From NCBI GenBank assembly GCA_900556575.1, contig USPO01000004.1, positions 1-26,516 on the forward strand: 26,516 nucleotides of DNA. Direction: 5' to 3'. The DNA comes from an uncultured Eubacteriales bacterium. GTDB taxonomy: Bacteria > Bacillota > Clostridia > UBA1381. The translations under genes were made by a program, and so were the position numbers. Below, in pieces: positions 1 to 8,466 of this stretch. The notes below the pieces were generated by a model, which saw only the letters and a list, made by a program, of their open reading frames with translations, had not been told where the DNA came from and did no database searches. The stretch's first letter is position 1. Every line of letters begins with the position of its first letter.

Positions 1-57
1 GGCGATGCTCGCCGACTTTTCCAAGCGTTATCCCGAGTCGGTTTACAACAACGACAC
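1..57. other. Anomalous sequence at window edge
   Basis: These bases are about 53% G+C, clearly richer than the AT-rich DNA that follows. The decarboxylase reading frame loses family similarity exactly here and stops at 43-45. On the plus strand one frame stays open and reads protein-like (ADFSKRYPESVYNND); a minus-strand frame is also open. I do not recognise either. The stretch could be a contig-end chimera or the edge of an inserted element; it is too short to decide. Confidence 0.4.
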
Positions 58-765
58 ATACTTATTTTTTATATGCAGATATGCTGCTCCGGTAAGTGCA
101 TTCAGAGTTTTATGAGCACTGTTTACAGCCATATCCGCACCGCATTGTATTGCCGGCTTAGGCAATAATTTTGATGCTGCAAAATGTGCCCCGTGTGCCT
201 CATCTACCAGCAGCGGAATATTGTATTTATGACATTCATCTGCATATTTTTCAATATTTCTGCAAATCCCATAATAATTCGGTGAAGTTACAAGAACAGT
301 ACCTATATTATTCTTTATTTCATCCTCCTGTCCGCTTATAAATTCTTCTAAATCCATATCATCGCTCGGCAGAAGTGTTATGGGGTTTATACGTGCAGGA
401 ATAAACATAATTTTATATCCGCACAAAGCACAGGTATTTATTACACTCATATGGCAGTCAGAACCCGCAATGAGTATCTTTCCCGGATGCATCACGGATG
501 TAAGCATTGCCTGTATACCCGCAGTTGAACCACAGGTAATTATAAAGCTTTCATCGGATTTGTATAAATCAGAAAGCTTTTTTTGTGCCTTCTTTACCAC
601 CTCATCATCCGGCTGTCTTAAATTAAGAGTTTCTTCAAGCTCTGTAACATCTAATTCCGCAAGTCCATTAATCAACCCTCTGCCGTTTTTATGTCCGGGC
701 ATAGCAAACGGAACTCTGTTTTTTAAACGGTATTCCTTTAATCTGTTATATATAGGTGCATCCAT
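43..765 (-). CDS. Truncated Orn/Lys/Arg decarboxylase (PLP-dependent, SpeA/YaaO-like)
   Basis: This is the N-terminal half of a fold-type I PLP decarboxylase of the Orn/Lys/Arg family, which makes polyamine precursors or consumes acid. The start APIYNRLKEY, the AMPGHKNGRG segment, the VDEAHGAH motif and the PLP lysine in SAHKTLNALTGAAYLH are all visible. The ATG at 765 is preferred over an upstream in-frame GTG because GGAGGAG lies 7-8 nt before it. The protein is only about 240 residues, while relatives have roughly 450-490. The frame ends six residues after the conserved block, within the anomalous edge, so the rest of the large domain and the C-terminal domain are missing. It is a pseudogene or an assembly-truncated gene. 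Family is sure; substrate is unknown. In Bacilli such genes lie near tmk/holB; here it adjoins the polyphosphate operon but has its own promoter. Confidence 0.75.
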   Translation of the reverse strand: MDAPIYNRLKEYRLKNRVPFAMPGHKNGRGLINGLAELDVTELEETLNLRQPDDEVVKKAQKKLSDLYKSDESFIITCGSTAGIQAMLTSVMHPGKILIAGSDCHMSVINTCALCGYKIMFIPARINPITLLPSDDMDLEEFISGQEDEIKNNIGTVLVTSPNYYGICRNIEKYADECHKYNIPLLVDEAHGAHFAASKLLPKPAIQCGADMAVNSAHKTLNALTGAAYLHIKNKYVSLL

Positions 766-809
766 AACTTTTCTCCTCCGCACATCGTGGCAAAATAATA
801 TCTATTATA

Positions 810-838
810 ATAATACCACAAATACCGTATATAGTCAA
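810..838 (-). promoter_or_regulatory. Promoter of the decarboxylase gene
   Basis: On the minus strand, -35 TTGACT (838-833) and -10 TATTAT (815-810) are separated by exactly 17 nt. The -35 abuts the terminator stem of the preceding operon, so the decarboxylase appears to be a separate transcription unit. Confidence 0.6.
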
Positions 839-880
839 GAGCGGGATACTTCAAAAGCTAAGCTCATGAGTATCCCGCTC
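839..880 (-). terminator. Hairpin terminator of the ppx-ppk-fabG operon
   Basis: A 12-bp perfect stem, GAGCGGGATACT (839-850) against AGTATCCCGCTC (869-880), lies 12 nt past the stop of the FabG-like gene. The loop is 18 nt. The U-tract after the stem is poor, so termination efficiency is uncertain. Confidence 0.55.
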
Positions 881-891
881 CGTGTATATGC

Positions 892-1599
892 TTATACAGT
901 TATTCCGCCGTCTGCACACAATACCTGTCCTGTAATAAATGATGCCTTATCGGATGCCAAAAAATATACCGCCTCTGCAACCTCCTCCGGTGTTCCAAGC
1001 CGCATTAATGGTGTTTCTTCACTCAATTCCTTTCTTGACTCTTTATCCAAATGCGAATTCATCTCTGTTTCTATAACTCCGGGAGCTATGCAATTCACAT
1101 TTATTCCCGAAGGGCCTTCTTCTTTTGCAAGTGCCTTAGTCAGTCCTATTACAGCCGCCTTTGAAGCACTGTAATGTACTTCGCAGCTTCCTCCCGATAC
1201 TCCCCACATAGATGATATATTCACGATTTTTCCGTATTTGTTATGAATCATTCCAGGAAGTACAGCCTTTGTTACCAAAAACATTCCCTTAATATTTATA
1301 TTAAAAACATCGTCCCATTCCTTTTCCGATATATCTGTGAACAGATTAATTCTTGATATTCCGGCATTATTAACCAATACATCAACTCCGCCTATCATAT
1401 CAGTCATCTTTTTTACCGATGCGGCATTTGCAACATTGCATTTAAAGCCCAATGCACCTGTCTCCTCCATTACAGCCTTTGCCGCCTCATCATTGGATGC
1501 ATAGTTGAAATATACCTTGCAGTTCTCTTCTTTTGAAAATCTTCTCACACAGGCTGCTCCGATTCCTCTGCTCCCGCCGGTTATTAATACCTTTCTCAT
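892..1599 (-). CDS. SDR family oxidoreductase, FabG-like
   Basis: A 235-residue short-chain dehydrogenase/reductase, most like 3-oxoacyl-ACP reductase FabG, an NADPH-dependent ketoreductase. The cofactor motif TGGSRGIG is at residues 7-14, NNAG at 77-80, and the catalytic S130-Y143-K147 triad sits in NISSMWG and YSASK; the PG-motif IAPGVIET and the C-terminal FITGQVLCADGG are typical. The ATG at 1599 overlaps the ppk stop as TGATG, with GGAGGAG a few bases upstream inside ppk, which implies translational coupling. An in-frame TTG one codon earlier is less likely. It is the last gene of the polyphosphate operon. Classic fatty-acid neighbours (fabD, fabF, acpP) are absent, so a role in the main FabG step is not assured; the substrate may be another ketone. 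Confidence 0.85.
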   Translation of the reverse strand: MRKVLITGGSRGIGAACVRRFSKEENCKVYFNYASNDEAAKAVMEETGALGFKCNVANAASVKKMTDMIGGVDVLVNNAGISRINLFTDISEKEWDDVFNINIKGMFLVTKAVLPGMIHNKYGKIVNISSMWGVSGGSCEVHYSASKAAVIGLTKALAKEEGPSGINVNCIAPGVIETEMNSHLDKESRKELSEETPLMRLGTPEEVAEAVYFLASDKASFITGQVLCADGGITV

Positions 1600-3710
1600 C
1601 AACTCTCCTCCGGAGCTGTCCTCGGAATAAATCTGTTTCCTCTGACAATCTCCTTTTTACTCTCAGATTTTTTCATTGCTTCATTCATAAAGTATTCCAT
1701 GCAGTCAAGCTTTTTATGTCCTCTTAAATCCACCTTTTTATATTCTCCGTCATGCTGAATATATGCTCTCATATTATCCGAAAGCTGTATTTTTAATATA
1801 CTCTTTATTCGATCCTTTATTTCTTCGTCATCGATTGGGAACATTATTTCAACTCGCCTGTTAAGATTACGCTGCATCCAGTCCGCACTCGCACAATATA
1901 TTTCTTCATTTCCGTCATTATAGAAATAATATATTCTTGAGTGTTCAAGGTATCTGCCAACAATGGAACGTACCGTTATATTTTCCGAAAGTCCCTCAAC
2001 TCCGGCTCTTAAAACACATATACCTCTTACTATCAAATCTATTTTTACCCCGGCACACGATGCCTTATATAAAAGTGCCGTAATCTTAGGATCTACAAGT
2101 GAATTCATCTTTGCAACAATTCTAGCCTCTTTGCCTTCCTCCGCATACTTTATTTCACGTTCAATCATTTCCGAAGTTCTCTTTCGGAGCCACAGCGGTG
2201 CAACAACAAGCTTTTTCCACTTATCCGGCTCGCAAAATCCTGAAAGCATATTGAAGAAAGCTCCCGCATCTTCTCCGATTTCTGTACTGCACGTCAATAT
2301 ACCCATATCTGTATAAAAGTTTGCTGTTACATCATTATAATTTCCTGTTCCCAAATGAACATAGCGTCTTATTCCATCTTCATCACGTCTGACTATCTCC
2401 GTAATTTTTGAATGAGTCTTCAATCCGAGCATTCCGTAAATAACATGACAGCCTGCCTTCTCAAGCTTTTTCGCCCAAACTATATTATTTCCTTCATCAA
2501 ACCTTGCTTTAAGTTCCATAAGTACAGTTACCTGCTTCCCATTCTCAGCCGCTCTTATCAATGCAGCAATAATAGGAGAATGACCGCTGACTCGGTAAAG
2601 AGTTTGCTTTATTGCAAGAACATTTTCGTCCTCCGCACTGTCACGTACAAGTCTTACTATTGATTCAAAGCTGTCATACGGATGATGAAAGAATAAATCT
2701 CCTTTTCTCATTTCATCAAAAATACTTTCAGCATTCCTTAATCTCGGATGAAGCTGCGGCTTAAACGGCTTATACTTAAACCTACTGAAGCCGTCCTGCG
2801 AATATACCTTATTCAGGAACGTCAAATCAACCGGACCAGATACACTGTATATATCATCTTTTTCTATTTCAAGTTCTTCCTTTAATGTTTTTATCAGCTT
2901 TTTAGATATTCCGCTTTCCGTCTCAAGACGTATTACTCCGGAACGCTCACGCTTTTTCAGACTTTTTTCTATTTCTATGAGCAAGTCCTCACTGTCATCC
3001 TCATCAATCGGAATATCCGCATCACGCATTACTCTGTAAACAGAACTGTCTAAAATAGTATATCCGTTAAACAAGGCTGGTAAAAATTCTTCTATTACTT
3101 CCTCAAGCAGAATAAATGTACTCCTTTCATCCTTATCCGGAAGCTTAATCAATCTTTCGGCACTGCTTGGAACCTGTACAGTTGCAAATGCTTCTTCCTT
3201 ATTTTCTTTCTTAATCAAAGCACATATATTCAACACCTTATTCTGAATAAGAGGAAACGGACGCGATGAATCTACCGCCATTGGTGTAAGTATCGGATAT
3301 ACTTCATTCTCAAAAAGCTTCTTTGCAAATTTTCTTTGCTCGTCATTCATATCCTCACGCCTTATTATAGATATGTTTTCAACTGCCAGAGCCGGCAATA
3401 TAGAACGTGAATACGTTCGGTACTGTGCATCACACATTGAATGTGTTTTTCTTGATATTTCACTAAGCTGCTGCGCCGCATTCATTCCTGCCGCATCCTT
3501 TTTTTTATAATTTTCATGCACAAGATTTTTTAATGATGCCACTCTTACCATAAAAAATTCATCAAGATTAGAGCCTGTTATAGCAAGAAACTTCATTCTT
3601 TCAAACAGAGGATGATTTTTATCTTTTGCCTCCGAAAGAATACGCATATTAAAATCAAGCCACGAAAGTTCTCTGTTTATATAATTTTCCGGTATATTAT
3701 ACTCTTCCAT
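1599..3710 (-). CDS. ppk1: Polyphosphate kinase 1
   Basis: A 703-residue PPK1 that reversibly makes long-chain inorganic polyphosphate from ATP. The four-domain layout is intact: an N-terminal helical domain starting NRELSWLDFN (12-21), a head domain, and two phospholipase-D-like C-terminal domains. The phosphoenzyme histidine is H433 in LKTHSK, and a second conserved histidine is H590 in YLEHSR; both line up with the E. coli pair H435/H592. The glycine-rich HLGTGNYND loop (452-460) and the SADWMQRNLNRRVE block near 613 are also present. Length and motifs indicate a working enzyme. It lies 30 nt after the ppx/gppA homologue and overlaps the FabG-like gene by one base, so all three are probably one transcript. 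Start ATG 3710 has AAAGGA about 8 nt upstream. Confidence 0.95.
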   Translation of the reverse strand: MEEYNIPENYINRELSWLDFNMRILSEAKDKNHPLFERMKFLAITGSNLDEFFMVRVASLKNLVHENYKKKDAAGMNAAQQLSEISRKTHSMCDAQYRTYSRSILPALAVENISIIRREDMNDEQRKFAKKLFENEVYPILTPMAVDSSRPFPLIQNKVLNICALIKKENKEEAFATVQVPSSAERLIKLPDKDERSTFILLEEVIEEFLPALFNGYTILDSSVYRVMRDADIPIDEDDSEDLLIEIEKSLKKRERSGVIRLETESGISKKLIKTLKEELEIEKDDIYSVSGPVDLTFLNKVYSQDGFSRFKYKPFKPQLHPRLRNAESIFDEMRKGDLFFHHPYDSFESIVRLVRDSAEDENVLAIKQTLYRVSGHSPIIAALIRAAENGKQVTVLMELKARFDEGNNIVWAKKLEKAGCHVIYGMLGLKTHSKITEIVRRDEDGIRRYVHLGTGNYNDVTANFYTDMGILTCSTEIGEDAGAFFNMLSGFCEPDKWKKLVVAPLWLRKRTSEMIEREIKYAEEGKEARIVAKMNSLVDPKITALLYKASCAGVKIDLIVRGICVLRAGVEGLSENITVRSIVGRYLEHSRIYYFYNDGNEEIYCASADWMQRNLNRRVEIMFPIDDEEIKDRIKSILKIQLSDNMRAYIQHDGEYKKVDLRGHKKLDCMEYFMNEAMKKSESKKEIVRGNRFIPRTAPEES

Positions 3711-3740
3711 AATTGTAATCCTTTAATCCTTTCCTATAAT

Positions 3741-5270
3741 TTATCTTGTTTTCTTCATTACAAGTTCCGCCTCAAATCCAAATACCTCTTTAAAAAACGG
3801 ACGTACCTTTTCAAAAGCAAAACGCTCTATCGTTATATCGGACTTTGTGTCTGCCGTAATTTTTAATACATCATCCCTAAATACCGCTTTTATTCCATTT
3901 ATCCTTTCATTGTCTGTCATAACAAGAGAACGGGCCAGCTGCAATATTGCACTCAGTTTTGAAGCAAGTACCTTTTCCTCTGATGGCAGATATCGGTATT
4001 CATCATCATTTTCAATAGAGCCTTCAAGCATTCCCACTGCATATGCAACCGCATTTTGCTGCTTTTCTCTTAATCCCGGAATCGGATTTGCTTTAACTAT
4101 TCCGCAGGAATGCTTTGAGTATCCATTAAGATTTATATATTTTCCCGTGTCGGCAAAAAGAGCCGCAAGTTTCAGCAATAGTAAATGCTGTTTGGTTAGT
4201 CCAACCTTTTTAGCAATTGAATTAAAAATCACCTCTGCAAAACCATCTGTTTCACGCCAAACCCTCTCATTAACATTAAATTTTGCTGCATAGTTTTGTG
4301 CTGCCGAAACAATATCATTTGTAAAACGGTGCTTTGTATGTGTATATCCGTTTTTTTCTGCATATTCAACACACATTCCGCTTGCAGTCAATACCTCTCT
4401 TACAAGAATGCGCTTACCTGAGCTGTGAGCCGTAAACATTTTATATATCAATACAGTCGGAAACAGAAGCTCCGCCTCATAATCAGATACCCCATATTCT
4501 TCACTTATTTCGCCGACACTGCTTTCACGAAGCTTATTATATGCATAATCCATTTGTTCTTTATTTACAAACCCATCATCAGAACCGCTTATTCTCCTTA
4601 TTATTCCTGCCAAGGCTCCGGTAACAGCTATATATGAATAATTTTCTGCTTTAAAAAAGGTCTGCTTATCACTTTTTACTCTTGCACTTATATAATCCTC
4701 AAGCAATCCTGCAAATCCAACCGGAGCATCATGAACCTTGTCCATAAGCTCCAAAGCTCTCAATGCTCCAATAGGCATCTCCTGTGAAAAAACCAATCTG
4801 CCGCAGTCATAATATGAAACCTGTGTATTTCCCGAATTTACATCCACTATTACTGTCCCCATAGCTATCATATCATCGAATGCATCACATCCAAGTGCAA
4901 AAGCCTTATTGTGAAGAAAACTTTCTTCTGCTGCAGTTATTATTCTTACCTTCAAACCGCATTTTATCTTTATCTGATCCAAAAGATAATCCTTATTTCC
5001 CGCCTCTCTTACTGCCGTAGTTGCATAGCATGAATATTCCTCTGTCCCATAGCTCTCCATCAGCTGCTTGCATCGTTCAAGACAAATACAGATTTCTTCG
5101 GCTGTCTCCGTGCTTATTCTTCCTCCCCTGTATACTTCCGAACCTAATGTAATATCATACTTAACAGAGTCTATTACCTTAACTCCATCCTTCTTTGTCA
5201 TCTGAGCTATTTTCATTATTATTGCCGCCGAACCAAGCTCAATGGCTGCAAATATCTTATATTTGGGCAT
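3741..5270 (-). CDS. Ppx/GppA family phosphatase homologue with divergent catalytic motifs
   Basis: A 509-residue protein with the two-lobed actin-like Ppx/GppA fold (about 1-310) and a C-terminal HD-like helical domain (about 315-509). Family exopolyphosphatases hydrolyse polyphosphate or pppGpp. Family landmarks are the N-terminal IELGS, CYATTAVREAGN (81-92), ITAAEES (110-116) and MPIGALRALEL. The active-site loops are altered: the first phosphate loop reads IELGSAAI where IDLGSNS is usual, and the second reads DVNSGNTQ (143-150) where DIGGGS is usual. In the C-terminal domain the expected HD pair reads AD (373-374, LFADTGKYIN). Activity may be weak, changed or lost. It is the first gene of the polyphosphate operon; a GGAGG lies upstream of ATG 5270 with long spacing. 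Family is clear, function uncertain. Confidence 0.8.
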   Translation of the reverse strand: MPKYKIFAAIELGSAAIIMKIAQMTKKDGVKVIDSVKYDITLGSEVYRGGRISTETAEEICICLERCKQLMESYGTEEYSCYATTAVREAGNKDYLLDQIKIKCGLKVRIITAAEESFLHNKAFALGCDAFDDMIAMGTVIVDVNSGNTQVSYYDCGRLVFSQEMPIGALRALELMDKVHDAPVGFAGLLEDYISARVKSDKQTFFKAENYSYIAVTGALAGIIRRISGSDDGFVNKEQMDYAYNKLRESSVGEISEEYGVSDYEAELLFPTVLIYKMFTAHSSGKRILVREVLTASGMCVEYAEKNGYTHTKHRFTNDIVSAAQNYAAKFNVNERVWRETDGFAEVIFNSIAKKVGLTKQHLLLLKLAALFADTGKYINLNGYSKHSCGIVKANPIPGLREKQQNAVAYAVGMLEGSIENDDEYRYLPSEEKVLASKLSAILQLARSLVMTDNERINGIKAVFRDDVLKITADTKSDITIERFAFEKVRPFFKEVFGFEAELVMKKTR

Positions 5271-5346
5271 TTAATATCAGCGCCTCCTTTTTACTATTTC
5301 GTCAATTTTCTGATTTATATTTATGTAATTTTTATTAGTTATATAT

Positions 5347-5375
5347 ATTATAGCTTAAATTCTATAAAATCTCAA
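5347..5375 (-). promoter_or_regulatory. Promoter of the ppx-ppk-fabG operon
   Basis: Minus strand: -35 TTGAGA (5375-5370), 17 nt, then a perfect -10 TATAAT (5352-5347). It lies about 77 nt before the first gene's ATG and back to back with the dnaA promoter. Confidence 0.7.
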
Positions 5376-5395
5376 CTGTTTTTTTGTAAATTTAC

Positions 5396-5424
5396 TTGAT
5401 TTTTACGTTGAAATCTGATATTAT
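5396..5424 (+). promoter_or_regulatory. Probable dnaA promoter
   Basis: TTGATT (5396-5401), a 17-nt spacer and TATTAT (5419-5424). An overlapping TATAAT at 5424-5429 is an alternative -10. The leader to dnaA would be about 130 nt. I saw no convincing DnaA box in this upstream region, so autoregulation is not supported here. Confidence 0.5.
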
Positions 5425-5562
5425 ATAATAGAATTGTTATCTTTATTTTTAAATAAGCATCTCCCATTTTCTAAATGAAAATATTTTATTGGGTTAATTA
5501 AGTTTATTTTTAAATTAGATAGCCGGATTTATGATTAATTGAGATTGGAGGTTAAATGTCCT

Positions 5563-6885
5563 ATGGATACAAAAGATATCTGGGATAAAGCTCTTGTACA
5601 CATAAAAGCGTCAATTGATTCGAGTGTTGGATATAGGGTTTATATACAGCAGATTACACCTGTTTTTTGCTCTGATTCAGTATTTACTGTTTCTGTCTCA
5701 CTTGCAATAAGCAAAAATATGATAAATCTTCGCTACAAAAGTGTAATAGAAAATGCAATAGAGCAGGTTACGGGTCATAAATATACATTAAATGTTATTC
5801 TTGAAAATGAGGTAGAGGATTTTTTATCTCCGCCTGAAGAAAGGCATAGTGCTCCGTCATCTGATACACTCAACCCCAAATATACCTTTGACAGCTTTGT
5901 AGTGGGTGAATCAAACAGATATGCTGCCGCATCCGCAAGAATAGCAGCAGAAAATCCAGGAATGGATTATAACCCGTTCTTTCTTTATGGAAACAGCGGA
6001 CTGGGAAAAACTCATCTTATGCATGCAATAGGAAATGAAATCAAAAAGCTATACCCCGAATATAAAATAATATATGTAACCAGTGAGCAATTCATGAATG
6101 AATTTGTAGATTCAATAGTATCAAAAACATCTATGGAATTTAAACGTAAATACAGGGGCGTTGATGTTCTTTTAATTGACGACGTTCAATTTTTGGAGAA
6201 CAAGGAAGGTTTGCAGGAAGAAGTATTCCATACTTTTAATGACCTTTACAACAGGCATAAACAAATAGTTTTAACAAGTGACCGTATGCCGAGCGAACTT
6301 GTTAAGCTTGAGGAACGTCTGCGTACACGTTTCGGTCAGGGACTAACCTTTGACATTTCAATTCCTAACTTTGAAACAAGAGTTGCAATATTAAAAAAGA
6401 AAGCTGATGAGCATAAGGTAGCAATTCCCGATACAGTTCTTCAATTCATAGCGGACAGAATTAAAACAAATATCCGTGAGCTTGAGGGTGCATTAAACAA
6501 AGTTATTTCAGTTGCGGAAATTTCAAAATCAGAAATAAATTTAGACCTTGCTCATGAAGTTATAGATACTCTTGTCCCTAACGGAGGAGTTGTAAAAATA
6601 ACACCGGAAAAAATCATTGATAAAGTAGCAATTTACTATAATATTGACCGTCACGAAATTGTAGGCGTCAAAAGAGCAAAAAAATATATCATGCCGCGTC
6701 AGATTGCAATGTATCTTTGCAATACACTGGCAAATATGAATTACTCCATGATTGGTGATGCATTCGGAGGAAAGGATAGAACTACCGCAATGCATAATGT
6801 ACAAAAAATTGAAAACCTCAGAATAGAGGACCCTGCAATTGATGATGCAATAAAATATATCACTAAAGATATACAATCTCAATAA
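5563..6885 (+). CDS. dnaA: Chromosomal replication initiator DnaA
   Basis: A 440-residue DnaA, which binds DnaA boxes, melts the origin and loads the replicative helicase. Domain I begins DIWDKALVHIKASI; a short linker follows. The AAA+ core has Walker A GNSGLGKTH (about 143-151), Walker B LLIDDVQF (about 203-210) and the LEERLRTRFGQGL sensor/box VII region; domain IV ends with the DNA-contact signature KDRTTAMHNVQKIE. Start choice: ATG 5563 gives the family N-terminus and has TTGGAGG 11 nt upstream. A TTG at 5539 in frame would add eight residues and has no better support. A second ATG at 5556, nearer to the same ribosome site, opens a 10-codon out-of-frame ORF across the start. dnaN follows after 444 bp of origin sequence. 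Confidence 0.97.
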   Translation: MDTKDIWDKALVHIKASIDSSVGYRVYIQQITPVFCSDSVFTVSVSLAISKNMINLRYKSVIENAIEQVTGHKYTLNVILENEVEDFLSPPEERHSAPSSDTLNPKYTFDSFVVGESNRYAAASARIAAENPGMDYNPFFLYGNSGLGKTHLMHAIGNEIKKLYPEYKIIYVTSEQFMNEFVDSIVSKTSMEFKRKYRGVDVLLIDDVQFLENKEGLQEEVFHTFNDLYNRHKQIVLTSDRMPSELVKLEERLRTRFGQGLTFDISIPNFETRVAILKKKADEHKVAIPDTVLQFIADRIKTNIRELEGALNKVISVAEISKSEINLDLAHEVIDTLVPNGGVVKITPEKIIDKVAIYYNIDRHEIVGVKRAKKYIMPRQIAMYLCNTLANMNYSMIGDAFGGKDRTTAMHNVQKIENLRIEDPAIDDAIKYITKDIQSQ

Positions 6886-6951
6886 CGTATAAATCATGAC
6901 ATTATACATCAGGATTTTTATATTTTTACCTTTTCACACTATTTCAACTGT

Positions 6952-7295
6952 TTATTAACAGGTTATCCACTATTAGTCGTGTATAACTTTTAGTTATTTT
7001 TTTACAGTGGAAAACTTGTTGAATTTAGTAATGTAAAACCTATGTATGATAAATGTATTTTTGATGTATAATTTTTTTACATTTTTTTCAACCAATTTAT
7101 TAATGTTGATAAAAGATGAAAAAACTAATACTTATTAAGCGTTTCTTAACATAGTTATCAAGGGCAGAAAATACGTCAAAATCGGACAAACTGGACTTTT
7201 TCAGCAAATTCACGCTCTTATTACTATTATTACTATTACATAATATATTTATTTATTATATTTATGTATATATGTATGTATATATAACCATACCA
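6952..7295 (+). other. oriC: Predicted replication origin (oriC), dnaA-dnaN intergenic region
   Basis: This gene-free stretch carries several near-consensus DnaA boxes (consensus TTATNCACA). Those with one mismatch are TTATTAACA 6952-6960, TTATCCACT 6963-6971, TTATACACG on the minus strand 6978-6986, and TTATCAACA on the minus strand 7104-7112. Weaker ones are TTTTCCACT on the minus strand 7006-7014 and AAATTCACG 7206-7214. They are followed by a DnaA-trio-like run (7218-7238) and an almost pure A/T tract to about 7295. The order boxes, short GC-richer spacer, trios, AT tract, dnaN is that of the Bacillus subtilis unwinding region as I recall it. Gene orientation switches on the two sides, as expected of an origin. 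No box is a perfect match. Confidence 0.8.
7218..7238 (-). promoter_or_regulatory. DnaA-trio element
   Basis: Seven consecutive triplets of the form (T/C)TA occur on the plus strand: TTA TTA CTA TTA, then TTA CTA TTA. The minus strand therefore reads 3'-(A/G)AT-5' seven times, the known DnaA-trio pattern on which DnaA assembles on single strands. A short GC-richer spacer (CGCTC) and a weak DnaA box (7206-7214) lie immediately to the left, matching the known polarity. AT-rich unwinding DNA starts immediately to the right. Confidence 0.7.
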
Positions 7296-7329
7296 GGTTA
7301 AATTAAAACAAAAAGGAGAAATTACGAAA

Positions 7330-8460
7330 ATGAAGATTACATGTCCCCGTTCCAATCTCTTGGAAGCCGTAAATACAGTACAGAGAGCTATATCATCAAA
7401 GACTACCATGCCAATACTTGAATGCATAAAATTGGAAACCGTAGATAACAGTCACGTTTTGGTGACAGGCACCAACATAGATCTATTTATAGAATATAAT
7501 CTCAAATGTGAAGTCATAGAAGGTGGAACAGTAGCTCTTGAATCAAAAATGTTTGGAGAAATTGTAAGAAAAATGCCTGAAGATAATGTTCTTATAGAAG
7601 TTCAGGATTCAAATGACGTAACAAAAATTGAATGCGGAAGAAGTAAATTCAGCATTAGAGGTCAAAATCCAACAGGTTATCCTCAATCACCTACAATAGA
7701 GGAACAATTCAGTCTTACGATTGAAGAATCAGATCTAAAGAAAATAATAAGAAAAGCACTTCCGTTTATTGCTATAAATGAAGGAAAAAGACCTGTTCTT
7801 ACCGGTGCTTTATTCGATATTAAAGGGAAGCAGCTTACAGTAGTTACAACCGACAGCCACAGAATAGCAGCCATAAAAGAAGAATTAGATGACAGCACGG
7901 GAGATGCAAAAATAGTTGTTCCGGGTCAAACTTTAAGAGAGCTTTTAAAAATTCTTCACGATGAAGGAAGTGTAAAATTAATTGCCGGAGACAGAAAACT
8001 GTTGTTTGAATTTAAAAATTTCAAGCTTGTTACAAGACTTTTAGAGGGAGAATTTCTTAGATATGAGGCAATTATTTCAGCTGTAAATCCAATATCTATG
8101 AAAATAGAAAAGAAAACTCTTATGAACAGTCTTGAAAGAGCAATTCTTTTGATAAATGATGATGTATCTTCATCTACAGACAATAAAGTTCCTGTAAGAT
8201 TAAGTCTTGGTTATGATAAGCTTGATATTTCATGCATGACAGGAAAAGGTCAGGTTCAGGATACGATAAGTGCAGATATTGACGGCGGAGAGCTTGAAAT
8301 TGGATTTAACTGCCGATTTTTACTTGACGCTATGGGAGTGTGTGATGATGAGGAGATAAAAATTGAATTTTCAGCACCTACATCTGGCTGTTTTATAAAG
8401 GCTAATTCAGAAGAACAGTCATATGTTTATATGATTTTACCGGTAAGATTATATAATTAA
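7330..8460 (+). CDS. dnaN: DNA polymerase III subunit beta (sliding clamp)
   Basis: A 376-residue beta clamp, the ring that tethers polymerase III and many repair enzymes to DNA. The N-terminus MKITCPRSNLLEAVNTVQRA and the C-terminal YVYMILPVRL, which forms part of the partner-binding pocket, are typical; the three-fold repeat is recognisable through segments such as VTTDSHRIA near residue 180. Length is normal (about 366-380). AAAAGGAGAAA precedes ATG 7330 by about 10 nt. The AT-rich origin tract ends just upstream. recF, the S4-domain gene and gyrB, which often follow dnaN, do not appear in this window. Confidence 0.97.
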   Translation: MKITCPRSNLLEAVNTVQRAISSKTTMPILECIKLETVDNSHVLVTGTNIDLFIEYNLKCEVIEGGTVALESKMFGEIVRKMPEDNVLIEVQDSNDVTKIECGRSKFSIRGQNPTGYPQSPTIEEQFSLTIEESDLKKIIRKALPFIAINEGKRPVLTGALFDIKGKQLTVVTTDSHRIAAIKEELDDSTGDAKIVVPGQTLRELLKILHDEGSVKLIAGDRKLLFEFKNFKLVTRLLEGEFLRYEAIISAVNPISMKIEKKTLMNSLERAILLINDDVSSSTDNKVPVRLSLGYDKLDISCMTGKGQVQDTISADIDGGELEIGFNCRFLLDAMGVCDDEEIKIEFSAPTSGCFIKANSEEQSYVYMILPVRLYN

Positions 8461-8466
8461 GTTTTT

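Noticed and set aside
380..1174. Long plus-strand open frame across the decarboxylase and SDR genes
   Set aside because: It is antisense to two clearly conserved genes, crosses their intergenic terminator, and has no family-like sequence or ribosome site.
7239..7290. AT-rich, partly repetitive tract as a mobile element end or microsatellite
   Set aside because: Position next to the DnaA-trio run and dnaN explains it better as the origin unwinding tract; no duplicated target or ORF is present.
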